Assembly (NCBI GenBank): GCA_964017195.1
Contig: OZ024898.1
Location: forward strand, 14,238,057 to 14,302,056
Length of the DNA: 64,000 nt
Direction: 5' to 3'
From: Siderastrea radians
Lineage: Eukaryota > Cnidaria > Anthozoa > Scleractinia > Rhizangiidae
How positions within the stretch are numbered: the stretch's first letter is position 1; every line of letters begins with the position of its first letter. Shown in pieces: positions 1 to 10,639 of this stretch. A program made the position numbers and the translations under genes. The notes beneath the pieces were generated by a model. It was given only the letters and a program-made list of their open reading frames with translations. It did not search any database and was not told the origin of the DNA.

Positions 1-760
1 CGACTTAAGCAAAACAACAGAAGTCGTATCTCGAAGACTCATACAGTCAACTGACTCCATTGATTTCATTGACATGACTAAAGTTCCAGAGAGCGCAATA
101 CTTGAATCTCTGGACGTAACGAGCTTGTATACTAATATTCCACAAGAGAGGGAATACATCCCGAGGGGGGGGGGGGGTACTCCCGTCAATTTAGGATGGG
201 TGTGTGCCGCCAGGGTTCTCAAACCCTCACACTATTTAAGGGTAGAAAATCGAGAATTGATACCCTTTTAAAGGCACAAAACCAATAAATGGCACCCTAT
301 TTAAGGGAAACAAGATAACTCATAATTCTGTAACTGGGTGGTGAGGAGCGCCAACACAACCTCTAAACCTCCTTTTGAAATAGCTTTGTTAAACTTTACA
401 ACGTGTAGTACAGTTTTAACAGACCATATCTTTTTCGTTTTGCGCGTTGAGGTGGATACTGCAATTTAGTGACCCTATCTAAGGAACATCTAAGGACCAC
501 AATATCGAAAAACACCGAAAAGGATACCTTATGTAAGGGATAAAAATCTCAGAAACCCTACCCTATCGGGCGGCACATATCTATATACCGTAGATAAGGA
601 AGTACCCCCCCCCCCGGGGAATACATACAGTATGCAAGGCATACGACACTTTCTATATTAAAAGACACACCTCCTATCCCTACACGTTTACTTGACAAGC
701 GTTCAGTCTAATGTTACAGGCGAACTCATTTCAGTTTTGTGTCAAATAGATAGTTAATAA
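1..760 (+). pseudogene. Penelope-like reverse transcriptase fragment (copy 1), split by an inserted element
   Basis: Positions 74-150 translate to the PLE palm segment with the motif DVTSLYTNIPQE, which includes the catalytic Asp region of RT motif A. Coding similarity resumes at about 619 (IHTVCKAYDTFY, then a segment ending near NSFQF). The stretch between (160-618) is a separate inserted element with an 8-bp TSD. Joining the halves leaves a frame mismatch, and similarity fades after about 740, so the fragment is dead. The same fragment with more 5' sequence lies at 15770-16750. Confidence 0.8.
160..618. mobile_element. G/C-ended inverted-repeat element, copy 1 (459 bp)
   Basis: The element begins CCCGAGGGGG and ends in a C run followed by GGG. 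It is flanked by the 8-bp direct repeat GAATACAT (152-159 and 619-626). Inside each end lie GTACTCCC/GTACCCC and an inverted GTGCCGC/GCGGCAC pair, shared with the copies at 13771-14896 and 25812-26125. There is no coding capacity. The 8-bp TSD suggests hAT-type mobilisation, which is inference. Confidence 0.85.
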
Positions 761-885
761 AGTTAACTTCATGTTCCAACAGCTATTCTGGCATTCTTAA
801 TTTAGAGTGCACTGAAAACATTGTTCTTCAAATCACAACACCAGCCGTGATCTTGCAGTTCAGAAGACATGTATCAAGATTGGTA

Positions 886-1194
886 ACCTCAGGTGCTATA
901 AATGTAACGAAAAGGCAATCTGAGGGGGACAGATTATTGTGCTATGAATCCCTCTTACCCAAGTCCAGATGCTAAAATCTTTTAACAGTCTGCTGATAAA
1001 GTTCAATGTGTCAACCCAGGAAACATCTTTCCGAAATTTTTTTCCAGCGGACTGTACGTGCGTGAATGTTTTTGGACAGTAGCCTTGGGCAGGAATTTTT
1101 TTCTTACCCATATGCACTTGCAGGATATCTTTTTTCAAAATCACCCAGCCCCCCCCCCCTCCCCCCACAGAAGTTAAATGGTTGGCCCCTAAGT
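886..1194. mobile_element. Miniature element with poly-C terminus
   Basis: The right end reads as a long C tract followed by AAGTTAAATGGTTGGCCCCTAAG. The same sequence occurs reversed at 12776-12815, with a shared internal stretch (TATGTGCTTGCAAGATAT and relatives). Open frames here are incidental. The left boundary is not clear. Confidence 0.5.
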
Positions 1195-3285
1195 CGTCGC
1201 TTTACTCATACACAAAGCGCTACTGTAAAACTATGAGAAAGAGATCAATTGAATTTTATCAGGGACAGCTAACCATGACCTTTTTTGGTGATTTTTCCTA
1301 ACATAGCATCAAAACTTAAAAAAACCTCGACCGATTTTTTTTTACTTTCAACCGATTTCCATCCTCAGTGTCATGGGTAGCAAAAGATGACACCGTTATT
1401 GTGGGAAATAAATTGATGCTATGACACTTGCTATTATTTGGCTTTGGATTACTGAGTTGGAAGTCACATGCGCTCTGGAAGAGTCTGTCCGGGAGAGTTT
1501 AAACCTGCTAAGAGTTTAGTTACAATGGAACAAAGTTGAAACCCTCGATGTCGTTTGGCCTCAAATTGGGAGCTCTCATTGATCTCTTATGCTATTAAAG
1601 AGTTTGACAATTGTTGACTCGGCTCGTTATTGCCTTGCCCGGGCATTTCGAACTGTAGTCTGTCTTCAGATAGGATTATCGGCAACGTGCTTAAATATTT
1701 TGCCAAAAATCAACGTCTGACTTCTTCAAGCCTTTCTATGCATGTAAACAGTTTGCAACAAGGAGGCCGAAACATCGCTTTCGCTACTAACGATGACAAG
1801 TAAGGCATTCTGCAGTCAGGACATATCAACAGACCGACCCTGGTGAACTTTATATTTCATACTCAGCTGAGTATTCTCAGTTTCACTTATTCTGTAATGA
1901 CAAACCGGCAAATGCCACACGATGGGTACGAACGAGCTGTTAATATGGCCCGCAAAACAGGTAAAACTAAAAATTTGATTTCTTAGTTTTTGGCATACCT
2001 TAATTCTCAGTCAAAGGTAAATCAGGCCAAACTACGTCTAAAAGTAAGTCCTACTTCTCTGTATTTCTTTAATGCACAGTTCTACTGTGGTTCTACCGAC
2101 TCATTTGTCCTCCTTAGACAAAGTTAATCACAAATTTATTGTCCTTGCCAGATGAATTTATCCCTGAGAGGATGGGACAGTGCTGTGACGTGAAAATCAC
2201 GAAACCGTAAAATGCCCTGGGTAGACTAATTACCTAAACAAGGGATGGACAATGAGGAAAAACGCCCCACTAATGGCCGGGGGGGGGGGTGGCCACTACT
2301 GGAATGGATTGCTGCATAATGTATAAACGAGGGCGAGTGATTCATCTGGGTATCCAAACACATAGAACCTAAAAAAGGCCGTTGAGTGCTTTTATTGTTC
2401 CGAGGTGTTTCGATACCCTGATGAAACACGAAAGCCCGAGTTTTGATATGGCTTCTCAGTCACGCATGATAAACAGTAGAGAATGAACATTCTACGACAG
2501 GCAAAGTTTTTAACTTTTGTAAGCCAAAAATTGTGATCAACAAGTAGTTCGGTGCAGTTGCTATACAACAAAAAATGCCACTTTTTTGGCAAACCATTTA
2601 TGGCAATGCTAATAATTGGACTAATGTCCTTTTCAATAGTGAAGCAGAACTAACTTCGGAATCATTCTGTTTCGACTGCCTAAAAAGTTGTGGGGACATA
2701 ATTTTTTTACTGGCCCTGTGCTGTCACATAGGTGTAGGGGCCGGGAAGTCGGTAGAGACCACTACCCAGTTTCGGAAATTGTAAGACACTGATGATTTGG
2801 GCAACAGCACCCGGGACAAAACTAAAAACACACCAATAAAGAAAAATGAAGCAAGGACTGTCGTTCCCAAATGTCAGTTTCGTCAGCTTAAACAAAGCAA
2901 GACTTTCCTCGCGTAAAAATGTTATCAATAAAGTACTGATTTCTGCCGAATAATTGTCTTTGATACTTGTAGCCTGTTTTTTTTGTTACGTTCGTCTGTT
3001 ACAGAAAATTTGAATTACGTTTTTGTTTAAATCTATGGAAAACCTCTCTTTTAGTGTCTGCATTGTTTAAAAACGACAACAACTTCGCTTTCATTAATCG
3101 TGATCATACACGTCTTATATTTACGTTATTTCAATAAAACATCTCCTTCTGCTTCTAAAAAATTGCCATAAATAATTTCTTTCATTCAATAATTCTTCTG
3201 TAGAAACCCAAAACTGCTATTTGCAATTCTCAAGTTGTAAGAATTAATTTGATGATCGTCTGCTGCCCTCGATTGAAAGGTTTAT
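1195..3285. other. Non-coding stretch, no recognisable gene
   Basis: AT-rich sequence with only short open frames (under 75 codons) that show no domain and no convincing exon chain. A run of ten Gs lies at 2280-2290. It is repeated unchanged at 17167-19257. Confidence 0.6.
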
Positions 3286-3295
3286 TATTAAACCA

Positions 3296-3425
3296 ACTTT
3301 TACTTATTAACTGAGTTGATAAGGTAAAGCCGACGTTTCGAGCGTTAGCCCTTCGTCAGAGCAAATCAAGTATATAGGGAGTGGTGGAGATACGCTATCG
3401 GTGGGAACATGGGAACGTGGAAATC
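3296..3425 (-). mobile_element. Penelope-like element 3'-end relic
   Basis: Read on the minus strand, about 3355-3325 encodes SDEGLTLETSA. I associate this motif with the C-terminal tail of coral PLE proteins, just past the GIY-YIG domain. Only this short tail is recognisable. It is duplicated at about 19268-19397. Confidence 0.55.
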
Positions 3426-3479
3426 AAGAATATATTAATGAAATGAAAAGCACTCGTTGATAACGTGGGGATAATAAGT

Positions 3480-3940
3480 GTGCCCAGGCGGGCTGGTCCG
3501 CCTCATGTAATACCGGGCTGAACAGTCATCTCGGCAGAAAGAGCCAGCCCTTCTACCGAGCCAGCCTGGCTCATGTAATCGACCCCTTAGAAGCTGTCGT
3601 GTGCAAAAATGGCTACATTAAAGAGCATGAATCAAGTGTCTTTATTCTCGCTAATCCATTATTTTGGCGTGTCATTTTCAGTTTTACGTAGCTTCATGGT
3701 CTGATAAACCTTTATGTGTTATATACAAACAGAAATATAGATCTTCTGGTGAGCCATTTTGCTCTGTTGCAAAATTTAGTAGCCAAAAGGTGTTGGGCCG
3801 GCGATCGCGATTACATGGTAAATTTTCAGCCCGGCTAAATTGATTTTTAGTGTGTTTCACAGACATACCGTCAGATACCGGCAAACCGAGCCAGCCGGGG
3901 TAAGCGGGCCAGTCTGCCTCATGTAATCGGCCCCTAAGTG
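3480..3940. repeat. Dispersed repeat with GAGCCAGC / CTCATGTAATCG blocks
   Basis: The block CTCATGTAATCG followed by CCCCTTAG or CCCCTAAG appears at about 3570-3590 and 3920-3937. Related GGGCTGGTCCGCCTCATGTAAT lies at 3488. The pattern fits the two ends of a short non-autonomous element. Boundaries are uncertain. It is duplicated at 19452-19912. Confidence 0.45.
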
Positions 3941-4479
3941 TCTAATTTGAATGTCGCAATACAACGTTAAAATGCGTAATGCTAAAATTTTAAACTTACT
4001 TATGTCATCTTGCAACGGCTTTTTTAAAAATTCGGCATTTGTTATAACACACACATCAGTGCATTTACTTTCCTTCCTTACATACTTTACAACCATATTT
4101 ATCTTTTGGGGTTATTGTAACTGGTAACTAGGCACAACTGTCCGTGACGCGAGTAAATTAACAGAAAATTGTACTCATAAAATAAATATGGCGACAAACG
4201 CGAGTGTGTGAAGTTTCCTAAAAAAAAGAAATTAACTCAAGTCAATCAACCTGGCAAAATGTAACATGACAACAGCCGCAACCAACTGCTCTCATTTATA
4301 ATAAGTAGACTGATAAAAAAGACGATTACACATCACTCCCAAAACATTTTGTTTTCTTTCAGATGCATTAATTTACAACTTTCACATGAAATTCGACTAG
4401 AAGCCTTGCTTGTAGCCTTGAAGTAATTAAGTCTTCACCATCTGAAAAAAAAAAAAAATAAAGTTGATGAATAAAAAAC

Positions 4480-4650
4480 GTACCATCGTAGCAGCGTACC
4501 GGACAAGGAACGAGAGACTTTTGCAGTGACAAAACCGACCGGCGTACCCTCGTAGCGCCGTACCCCCACAAGGAAAGAGTGACTTATGCAGTCACGTAAA
4601 ATGAAAGAGCAGCGTAACGTGGTAGTCCCGTAACCTGGCAAGGTACAGAG
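4480..4650. repeat. Tandem repeat, about 65-70 bp unit, three copies
   Basis: Units start near 4480, 4544 and 4615. Each has a CGTACC(A/C)TCGTAG-type block, then ACAAGGAA, then GCAGT(G/C)AC. Related TACG-rich motifs recur at 5320-5465 and 6280-6640. It is duplicated at 20452-20622. Confidence 0.7.
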
Positions 4651-5145
4651 CAACTACGACAGCAATTTTTTTTTGGGTGATTGCATAAATAAAATCTTTC
4701 TTATAAGGTACAGAAAAACTAAGACAGCAATTATTGAACATTAGTCTCACTTGTGATTGCATTTAATCATTCTTTTAGTTTTTATTTTTAATCTCGCGTT
4801 TTTTGCTGTTTGCGTTAATGCTACCTTCAATTTGTCCAAGCTAAAAAAGGCATGAAATTTGAAAATTAGTTTCGGTCACTAAACAGGTTTATAAGGAAAT
4901 AGTTCTAATTTGTAACAGGAATAATTTGCAATTCTACTTGTAGAAGGACGTAATGTGAGCGTGCTTGTAGGTTAGTAAAGTGTTGCGTTTGTAAGTTTTT
5001 GGGTTTTTTTCTTCCCTGCGTTTTAAAAAAGAAATCTATTTGATTTATAAAGTACTCCGATTAACGGCTATGTTACCATGGTAACTGAATAAGATTTAAA
5101 AATAATTTCGTGGCTCGGCCATAAGTATGTATATAGGAGGAAATA

Positions 5146-5281
5146 GTAGCACCGTACCCCCGCTACGTTTAATGCTACGCTTAGAAGTACATCTGATTTC
5201 GCGACACATTTGAGTATACCTGTCGCGAAATCGGATGTAGTTGTAAGCGTAGCATTAAACGTAGCGGGGTTACGGTGCTAC
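5146..5281. mobile_element. Hairpin element (foldback MITE), 136 bp
   Basis: The two arms are nearly perfect inverted repeats of about 60 nt, beginning GTAGCACCGTA and converging on TTTCGCGACA around a short loop at about 5207-5218. In the duplicate near 21 kb only the left arm survives (21119-21184). The 15.97-kb-spaced duplication therefore ends exactly at this hairpin's tip. Confidence 0.9.
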
Positions 5282-5570
5282 GTTTTAAGGTTTTATTCGA
5301 TTTTTAGTAATTTGTTTCAGTACTGGCGTACCGTGGTAGCGTTGTAGTGTATATGATCGACTTGACGTTTTAAATATAGAAATACTTAGAAAAGATGCAC
5401 TAAATTGACTTTGAATTTGTATTAGACTGCCTGCGTACCGTCGTACCGTAGTAGCGCGTACCATACATCGCAATGCACTATCAAAACAAGAAATAACCGT
5501 TTTAGAAAAGATTCCCCTTTTTTATGTAATAATTACTTCTTGTAATTTGATTGAAACTCTATGATAGTCT

Positions 5571-5690
5571 CTGGCGGCGCGGTGGTGTAGTGGTTAGCGC
5601 GTGTAACTTCCTCTCCACCCACTGGTGTATAAATGGGTACCGGCAACATACTGCTGGGACTTGTAAATTTGTCGCAGACTCCTTAGTCTT
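5571..5690 (+). repeat. tRNA-derived SINE fragment
   Basis: GGTGTAGTGGTTAGCGC at 5584-5600 matches the tRNA A-box pattern (TRGYNNAGYGG) typical of tRNA-derived SINEs. The expected B-box (GGTTCGAATCC) is only vaguely present near 5630 (GGGTACCGG). This is a decayed copy, not a functional tRNA: the cloverleaf cannot be completed. Confidence 0.6.
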
Positions 5691-6227
5691 GCCTGATGTT
5701 GTAGCTCTATTCTCACAACTTAAATAGCAAAAGGATTCACTTCTGTATCTGCTATATCCGCTTTTTGTTTTAGGGTATTTCAAAGTAGAATTATCAGATT
5801 TACTATAATATGAAAGTCATTAAAGTGTAACATGTCGGTGTCACATTTATATTGGTTTATTGATACTTTGTTGCAAATCTTATAGTACTTTATAACTACT
5901 CTTGTTTAATGAAACGAAGCGACCTAGTGACTGCAACTACTTCATCTGGTAATAAACTGAGATCCGTACTCGGCTTTAGTAACCATCCCCCCCTTTTCTA
6001 ATGACATAATTAACGATAGGTTTCGGTATTGTTATTTTGCCTCCAACTGAACATTGCCTTACTAGTGTCACCTGCTACATCAATAAAATGTTAGGTATAT
6101 TCCTCTGCGATCTTCATTTCCCTTCAAAACCCACTTAATTATCCCACATAGGATCCTTTTTTGGGCGTTTCCGTTTTGTTATCGTTTATTATCTCAAGAG
6201 CTACTCTAGTGTGTTTTTACCCCACGT

Positions 6228-6662
6228 TTCTCTTTTGCGTAGGATATTGCCCTTTCTAAAATGGCTTGTTAATTATGTCAGATGCTACGCTAGTACGCTC
6301 TTTCCGCACGCAGCTCTTTTGCGTAAGATTGCCTACACACTTTTTCTTACCGCTACTCCATTACGCCGTTACGCGTTAAGCTCTTACCCGCGTTTTAAAA
6401 TTGCTCGCTAATTGGCTCAAGGGGAATGCCATTAAGCCACGTGGTTATTTTGCGTAAGATTGCCCGTTCTATAATGGGTTGTTAATTTTATCCAGCCCTA
6501 CGCCGCTACGCCGCTACGCCGTTAAGGCACGTGGCTCTTATGCATAGAATTGCGTAGGATTGCTCGCTCTATAATTTAGCGTTGATTTTATCCAGCGCTT
6601 CTCCGCTACTCCGCTCCGCTGTTACTTCACATGCCTCTCTTGTGTCTCTTGTGTATCTTGTG
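6228..6662. repeat. Degenerate tandem array, about 105-130 bp unit
   Basis: The unit contains TTTTGCGTA(A/G)GATTGCC, then CT(A/C)TAAAATGG-like sequence, a TTAATTTTATCCAG block and a run of CTACGCCG triplets. Units start near 6232, 6312, 6450 and 6555. The array is highly degenerate. It may extend back to about 6150, where no clear unit is visible. Confidence 0.6.
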
Positions 6663-7512
6663 TCTCTAGGCTGTTTTTTTTTCGCCAAATAGTCCCAAGT
6701 ATATAATACTAATATTACGAAGTAGTTTACTGTCTATTTCATGGATTATGCATGACGCCTCTACCATAGGAGTTATGTTAATTAACCGGTGAAAGTGTCT
6801 ACATACTAAACCACTATATCTGCAGTACAACTCACTGAGTCCATGATTTTCTTGTTGTAAACTTCCGTTAACCAATTTGCAGTAATTTATACTTTCTGAC
6901 TGTCCTCTACAGTGATACTGCGTAATGTTCGCTGGTTACACTCATTCTTTTATATATATAAGAACGTGGAAATTTTTTGTGTGAGGGTTAACCGGAATTG
7001 AATGATCTTAATTTTTTTTGGCAATTTGTGCCCGAGACGTTCTTAACAATGTTCTTAAGATTAATTCAAATCATTTTTTTGAAACATAATTCTGAATGAT
7101 AGAAAGAACAAATAGGTCAAGGTCTACCAAATTCCTAATAGTTATACGTGTTAATTTTTTTTTTATCAATGGAAGACGATTTGCAACCTCACAAAAATTC
7201 TAGCATTTGGGGCTGAAATAGCCTGTACATTGTTTTCACCAAATACACTTAATTTATTCTCTCATATCCTTTTCTACAAATATGAAGACAAGATAACGAC
7301 GTTTTAACAAAATCTAAGCCTCGGTATGTTCTTAGCATGTTCTTAAAATGTCGGCCAATCCCAGCCTCGACGTTCTTATAACAAAGGTTCTTCTAAAAAA
7401 AAGTTATTGTAGTAGTTACTGCTAAGTTAGAGAGTACCTCGGTACACTTTTACGTTATTAGAATTATACGCTTTCTGTTACTTGATAACTTTGGCTAAAA
7501 TTGCGAATTTCT
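6663..7512. other. Stretch without a recognised feature
   Basis: AT-rich sequence with T runs. I see no supported coding exon, inverted repeat or tandem repeat. It lies just beyond the 3' end of the minus-strand PHD gene and may contain its 3' untranslated region. Confidence 0.5.
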
Positions 7513-9091
7513 TTATTTCGGTTGTTTGCCAACATCACACTTGTAGTCTGCTTTTTTTCAACTGGGCTTCGCTTAGTTGTAATCCTACGCACTTGAGATG
7601 GAACCATTGCAAACATTTTGTACACCTAATGTGTCCTGTTAAACTCGTTTTTCTGTTGCACTTGCTACAGGTATTTTTGTCCATCCTTTTTGGCCTGCTT
7701 TGTTTCTTTTTATCTTGCTTTCCTTTTTTTTGTTGTGGCTCCTGGTCTGTCAGTGATATTTCAAGTGGCAAACCTTTGAAGTAAATAAATGTAATAAAGT
7801 TAATTGCTTCTTTTTGCATTGTTTTTGGTTTTCTAATAGATGTATGAGTTTTGTTTAATTTCTGCCTTATTGTTTACAACAAAATTTATTTGACTCAAAA
7901 GGCAAGCTGGCATCTCTTAACCCATAGAACCATTACATTCAACTCACTCACATTGTTTGCCTGTTCCTGCTTGCTCATCTTTCCTTCCTCCCCCTTGTTG
8001 CTTTACTTCCACTTCACTTAATGTTGTTTTTAACGGTTCCAATTCTTCCTCCTGTCGCTTCCTCTTTGTCACCTCTTTTTCTAGTTCTGTTGAGGTAGTG
8101 TATTGACTTTTGATATTTACCTATCGTGAAATACTTTCCGCTTGTTAAGTTCATATACAATTTCAGGGATTACTTATTACTGTCACTAGGGTTCTTCCTA
8201 ATTGTCACCTCGTGTTACACTGTTCAGCTTATTGCAAACGTTTAAGGTTTTGCTATTGCTTATTATTACCCTTATCCGCAAAGTAACTGGTTTATTTTCC
8301 AATAGGTTACGTTGCGCGTTAAACCGAAATTAGGCTGAGTGTGATACGTAAGGAAATAACTATTGTTGTAAACGTCATTGCGATTTGTGGTAATTTTTTC
8401 TCTTGTTTGTTGCCATGTGCTCATGAATTCTTTTCCCAGAACCCGCATTATACCCTCCCCAGGAGAACAGTTAAACTTTTGGTTTCCTGTTAGTGAACTT
8501 GTTAACCTTTGTCCACTTTCATTTACCTTGATTTGCTTTTGTTAGTTCCTTCCTAGCTTGTTGAAGAAGTTCTTTGCAGTCACTTAGCTCTGTTTTGGTT
8601 TCCCTAAAGAACTTCTCAGATTGATTTCTTACAAAACTCTCCTCTTCCATATCTGTGTGTAAAATGTAAGGACAATTTTAAAATGGTATTAGTCGTTTAT
8701 GGTTTTATAGAATAATTTTTTTTTGGCAAGGTAGATGTAGTCCTTAGCTAATGGGCATTTATTTTTCTACTCCAACTACATCTATCATTATCTGCCAGGG
8801 ATGTGATCTTCAGCAATTTACGTCCCTACCCTTTTTGAGGTTTGCTACCTCCATCTCCTTCTTGCGAAGCAAATCCTTCATCTCCGCCAGTTCTCTCTTC
8901 AGTTGCACGCCGTTGTCACTTTCGTTCTTGTTGAGATGTGGTTTGTAATAAATGATATATCCTCTTTCAGATGTTCTTTTTCCTGGCTTCCGTCTTAATG
9001 CAGTGGTTTTTCCCCCCTTTGCCCTTCCCCGTACAAGAAACTGGGGGGGGAATGATGATGATGGTGTAGGAGATAGATGAGATTTGTTTTT
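7513..9091 (-). CDS. Uncharacterised spliced gene: coiled-coil plus C-terminal PHD-like zinc finger (partial, possible frameshift)
   Basis: Four minus-strand exons join cleanly: A 9091-8830, B 8652-8527, C 8086-7952, D 7773-7513. All three introns have AG acceptors and GT donors (B ends AAG|GTAAAT, C ends AAT|GTGAGT). All are phase 1, so each split codon completes in frame (GAT, GAA, TGT). Exon A is basic (LRRKPGKRTSERGYIIYY) and runs into heptad-like charged sequence continuing through B and C (for example ELAEMKDLLRKKEMEV), indicating a coiled coil. Exon D encodes a Lys-rich linker, then CSKC...CTKCLQWFHLKC, the Cys4-His-Cys core of a PHD finger. After LKK a run of seven A residues puts the reading out of frame. 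One A fewer would give ADYKCDVG and a stop at 7513, which is nearly the last PHD Cys pair but with Gly for the final Cys. Upstream exons are not identified. I do not recognise the family; a chromatin reader or a domesticated transposon protein are both possible. Confidence 0.7.
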
Positions 9092-9189
9092 CTAACTAAG
9101 TAAAGCGCAACTGGTTAGTTAAAACACCGAATGTTAGATTGGATAACATAGAAAGCTTAGCTGGGACAGAATGCTTGATGACGACGATG

Positions 9190-9191
9190 AC

Positions 9192-9257
<66 letters not shown>

Positions 9258-9258
9258 A
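9190..9258. repeat. (GAT)n microsatellite
   Basis: About 23 near-perfect GAT units form this run. It gives meaningless poly-Ile or poly-Met/Asp open frames on either strand. Confidence 0.97.
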
Positions 9259-9299
9259 GAGCGAAGGTTATCTGAAATCACGAGCAAGATGACCCCTGA

Positions 9300-10085
9300 A
9301 CTGTAACACTCAAAGTTCATGAGTTCAATGTGGAAATAAAGGCATTTATTTCTCTATTGTCAGTTTTGCGAGCAGTGGATAAATATGAAATGAGTGGAAT
9401 AATCTTCGCAGTCAGCGTAGCAATGTCAGGAACTGCTTAAAGCTGTAAAGGGGTCAACAATAATTTGATTACTGAGGGATAGTGTGGGTGGGGTGGGTGG
9501 CTATGTGAAATAAAATGTACCTGAACAAGGTCAAAAACAAATTACCGCAGCCTTTTTAAAAGATTCCCCTGTGTGAAATTGGCCAAAGTTGATTCAGTTG
9601 TGTGTTCTAAAAAAACTTGTAAAAACATATTTTGTACACTGCAGGGTGCCGGTAGAGAATGATGAGCGATAAGATGAAGAAGGTCTGGAAGAAGATGATG
9701 AAAAAATATGATTTAAAAATGTAACCTAAGATTAAAAAAAAAATGAAATTTAATGTAATTAAAAACCAGAATGCGTATTGTGTCTACCTTTAAATTTTTT
9801 GTACCTTTGTGAGCAAAAGCTTCTGATTGTTCGCGTGCATTCAGTCGACGTATTTACTTCGAGACCTAGGTTGACTCTTGTTTTATGTGTTCGTGTTTTC
9901 TTTGTTTAAATTTCATTTTTTGTGGCTCGCTGTCGTCCTATTTTTAAGTGTAAGTTTCGCATCGGGGGAAGTGTCCGTTTTTTTTTTGTTTTGTTTTTTT
10001 TTTTACTTGGGACGTGTTATTTTCAATGTTTCATTTGTTAAATTGGTGTTACGTTTTCTGTGAGCCAAGTGGTTTCAGGAGAAAG
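9300..10085. other. Stretch without a recognised feature
   Basis: AT-rich sequence with several T-rich tracts (9980-10015). No coding exon, RNA gene or clear repeat unit could be supported. Confidence 0.5.
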
Positions 10086-10139
10086 AACGCAGTATTTTTG
10101 TGTTGGTACCAAAGGGAGGGGCGCGACTGTTTTGCGAGT

Positions 10140-10500
10140 GCTGGTATATCTGTGTGAGTCTCAAGGTGAAAAGCTCGGGTTTCTGTGTGAGCAGAGGGAT
10201 ATCTTTGCGAATGACGGAAAAACAAAAAAAGAAACGAAAATAGCCCGGATTTGTTTTTCTTGTGAACGCAGGGATATCTGTGTGAATACCAAGGAGAGGA
10301 GTTCGGGTCTGTCATTGTGAGCCCAGCGGGGATATCTGTGTCAATCGCAAGGAGAGGGGCTCTGGTTTCTGTTTTGGCACAGGGATATCTTTGTGAATCC
10401 CCAATAAACAAAAGGAAAAATCGCGGATAGCTCCAATGTGTTTTCCTGTGCTTTCATGGAAATCTGTCTGAATCCCAAAAAGAGGAGGCGCTCTCTTCTG
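10140..10500. repeat. Degenerate minisatellite, 51-73 bp spacing
   Basis: The block GGGATATCTGTGTGAAT, followed by CC(A)AAGGAGAGG and a CTCGGGTTTCTGT segment, recurs at about 10143, 10197, 10270, 10330, 10381 and 10448. The spacing is irregular. It makes the long apparent open frames on both strands here, which are not genes. It abuts the truncated 3' end of the PLE at 10640. Confidence 0.75.
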
Positions 10501-10639
10501 TGGCTCTTGGAATTATATTTTTGGCGAGTCCCCGTGTGAGAATGTGGGATTTCATTTAAACCCACCAACGAGTTCTTCAAGTTCAATGTCTTTGTGAACC
10601 CATCAAACTGCATTGGGGTGTCTAAGTTATTTCTGGTGA

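Larger units (their letters stand above)
1..5212. repeat. Long near-identical duplicated segment, copy 1
   Basis: Every landmark here recurs exactly 15,972 bp downstream (15973-21184): the decayed PLE, the 13-G run near position 164, the poly-C tract near 1150 and the tandem repeats at 4.5 kb. I saw no substitution or homopolymer difference by eye. The left limit is unknown because the window starts inside the copy. Identity stops at 5212, at the apex of a hairpin. A very recent duplication or an assembly duplication both fit. Confidence 0.95.

Noticed and set aside
3684..4096. Overlapping minus-strand frames of 66-79 codons that look like a small gene
   Set aside because: No domain, no splice continuity, and they overlap dispersed repeat sequence (GAGCCAGC blocks). 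They recur at 19.7-20.1 kb only because the whole segment is duplicated.
5571..5650. Possible tRNA gene
   Set aside because: An A-box is present but there is no acceptable B-box, anticodon arm or acceptor stem; a SINE fragment explains it.
9096..9320. 74-codon frame with a long Ile run
   Set aside because: Pure translation of the GAT microsatellite.
10049..10411. 120-codon minus frame with repeating RYP motifs
   Set aside because: It is the translation of a degenerate minisatellite; spacing is not a multiple of three and the other strand is equally open.
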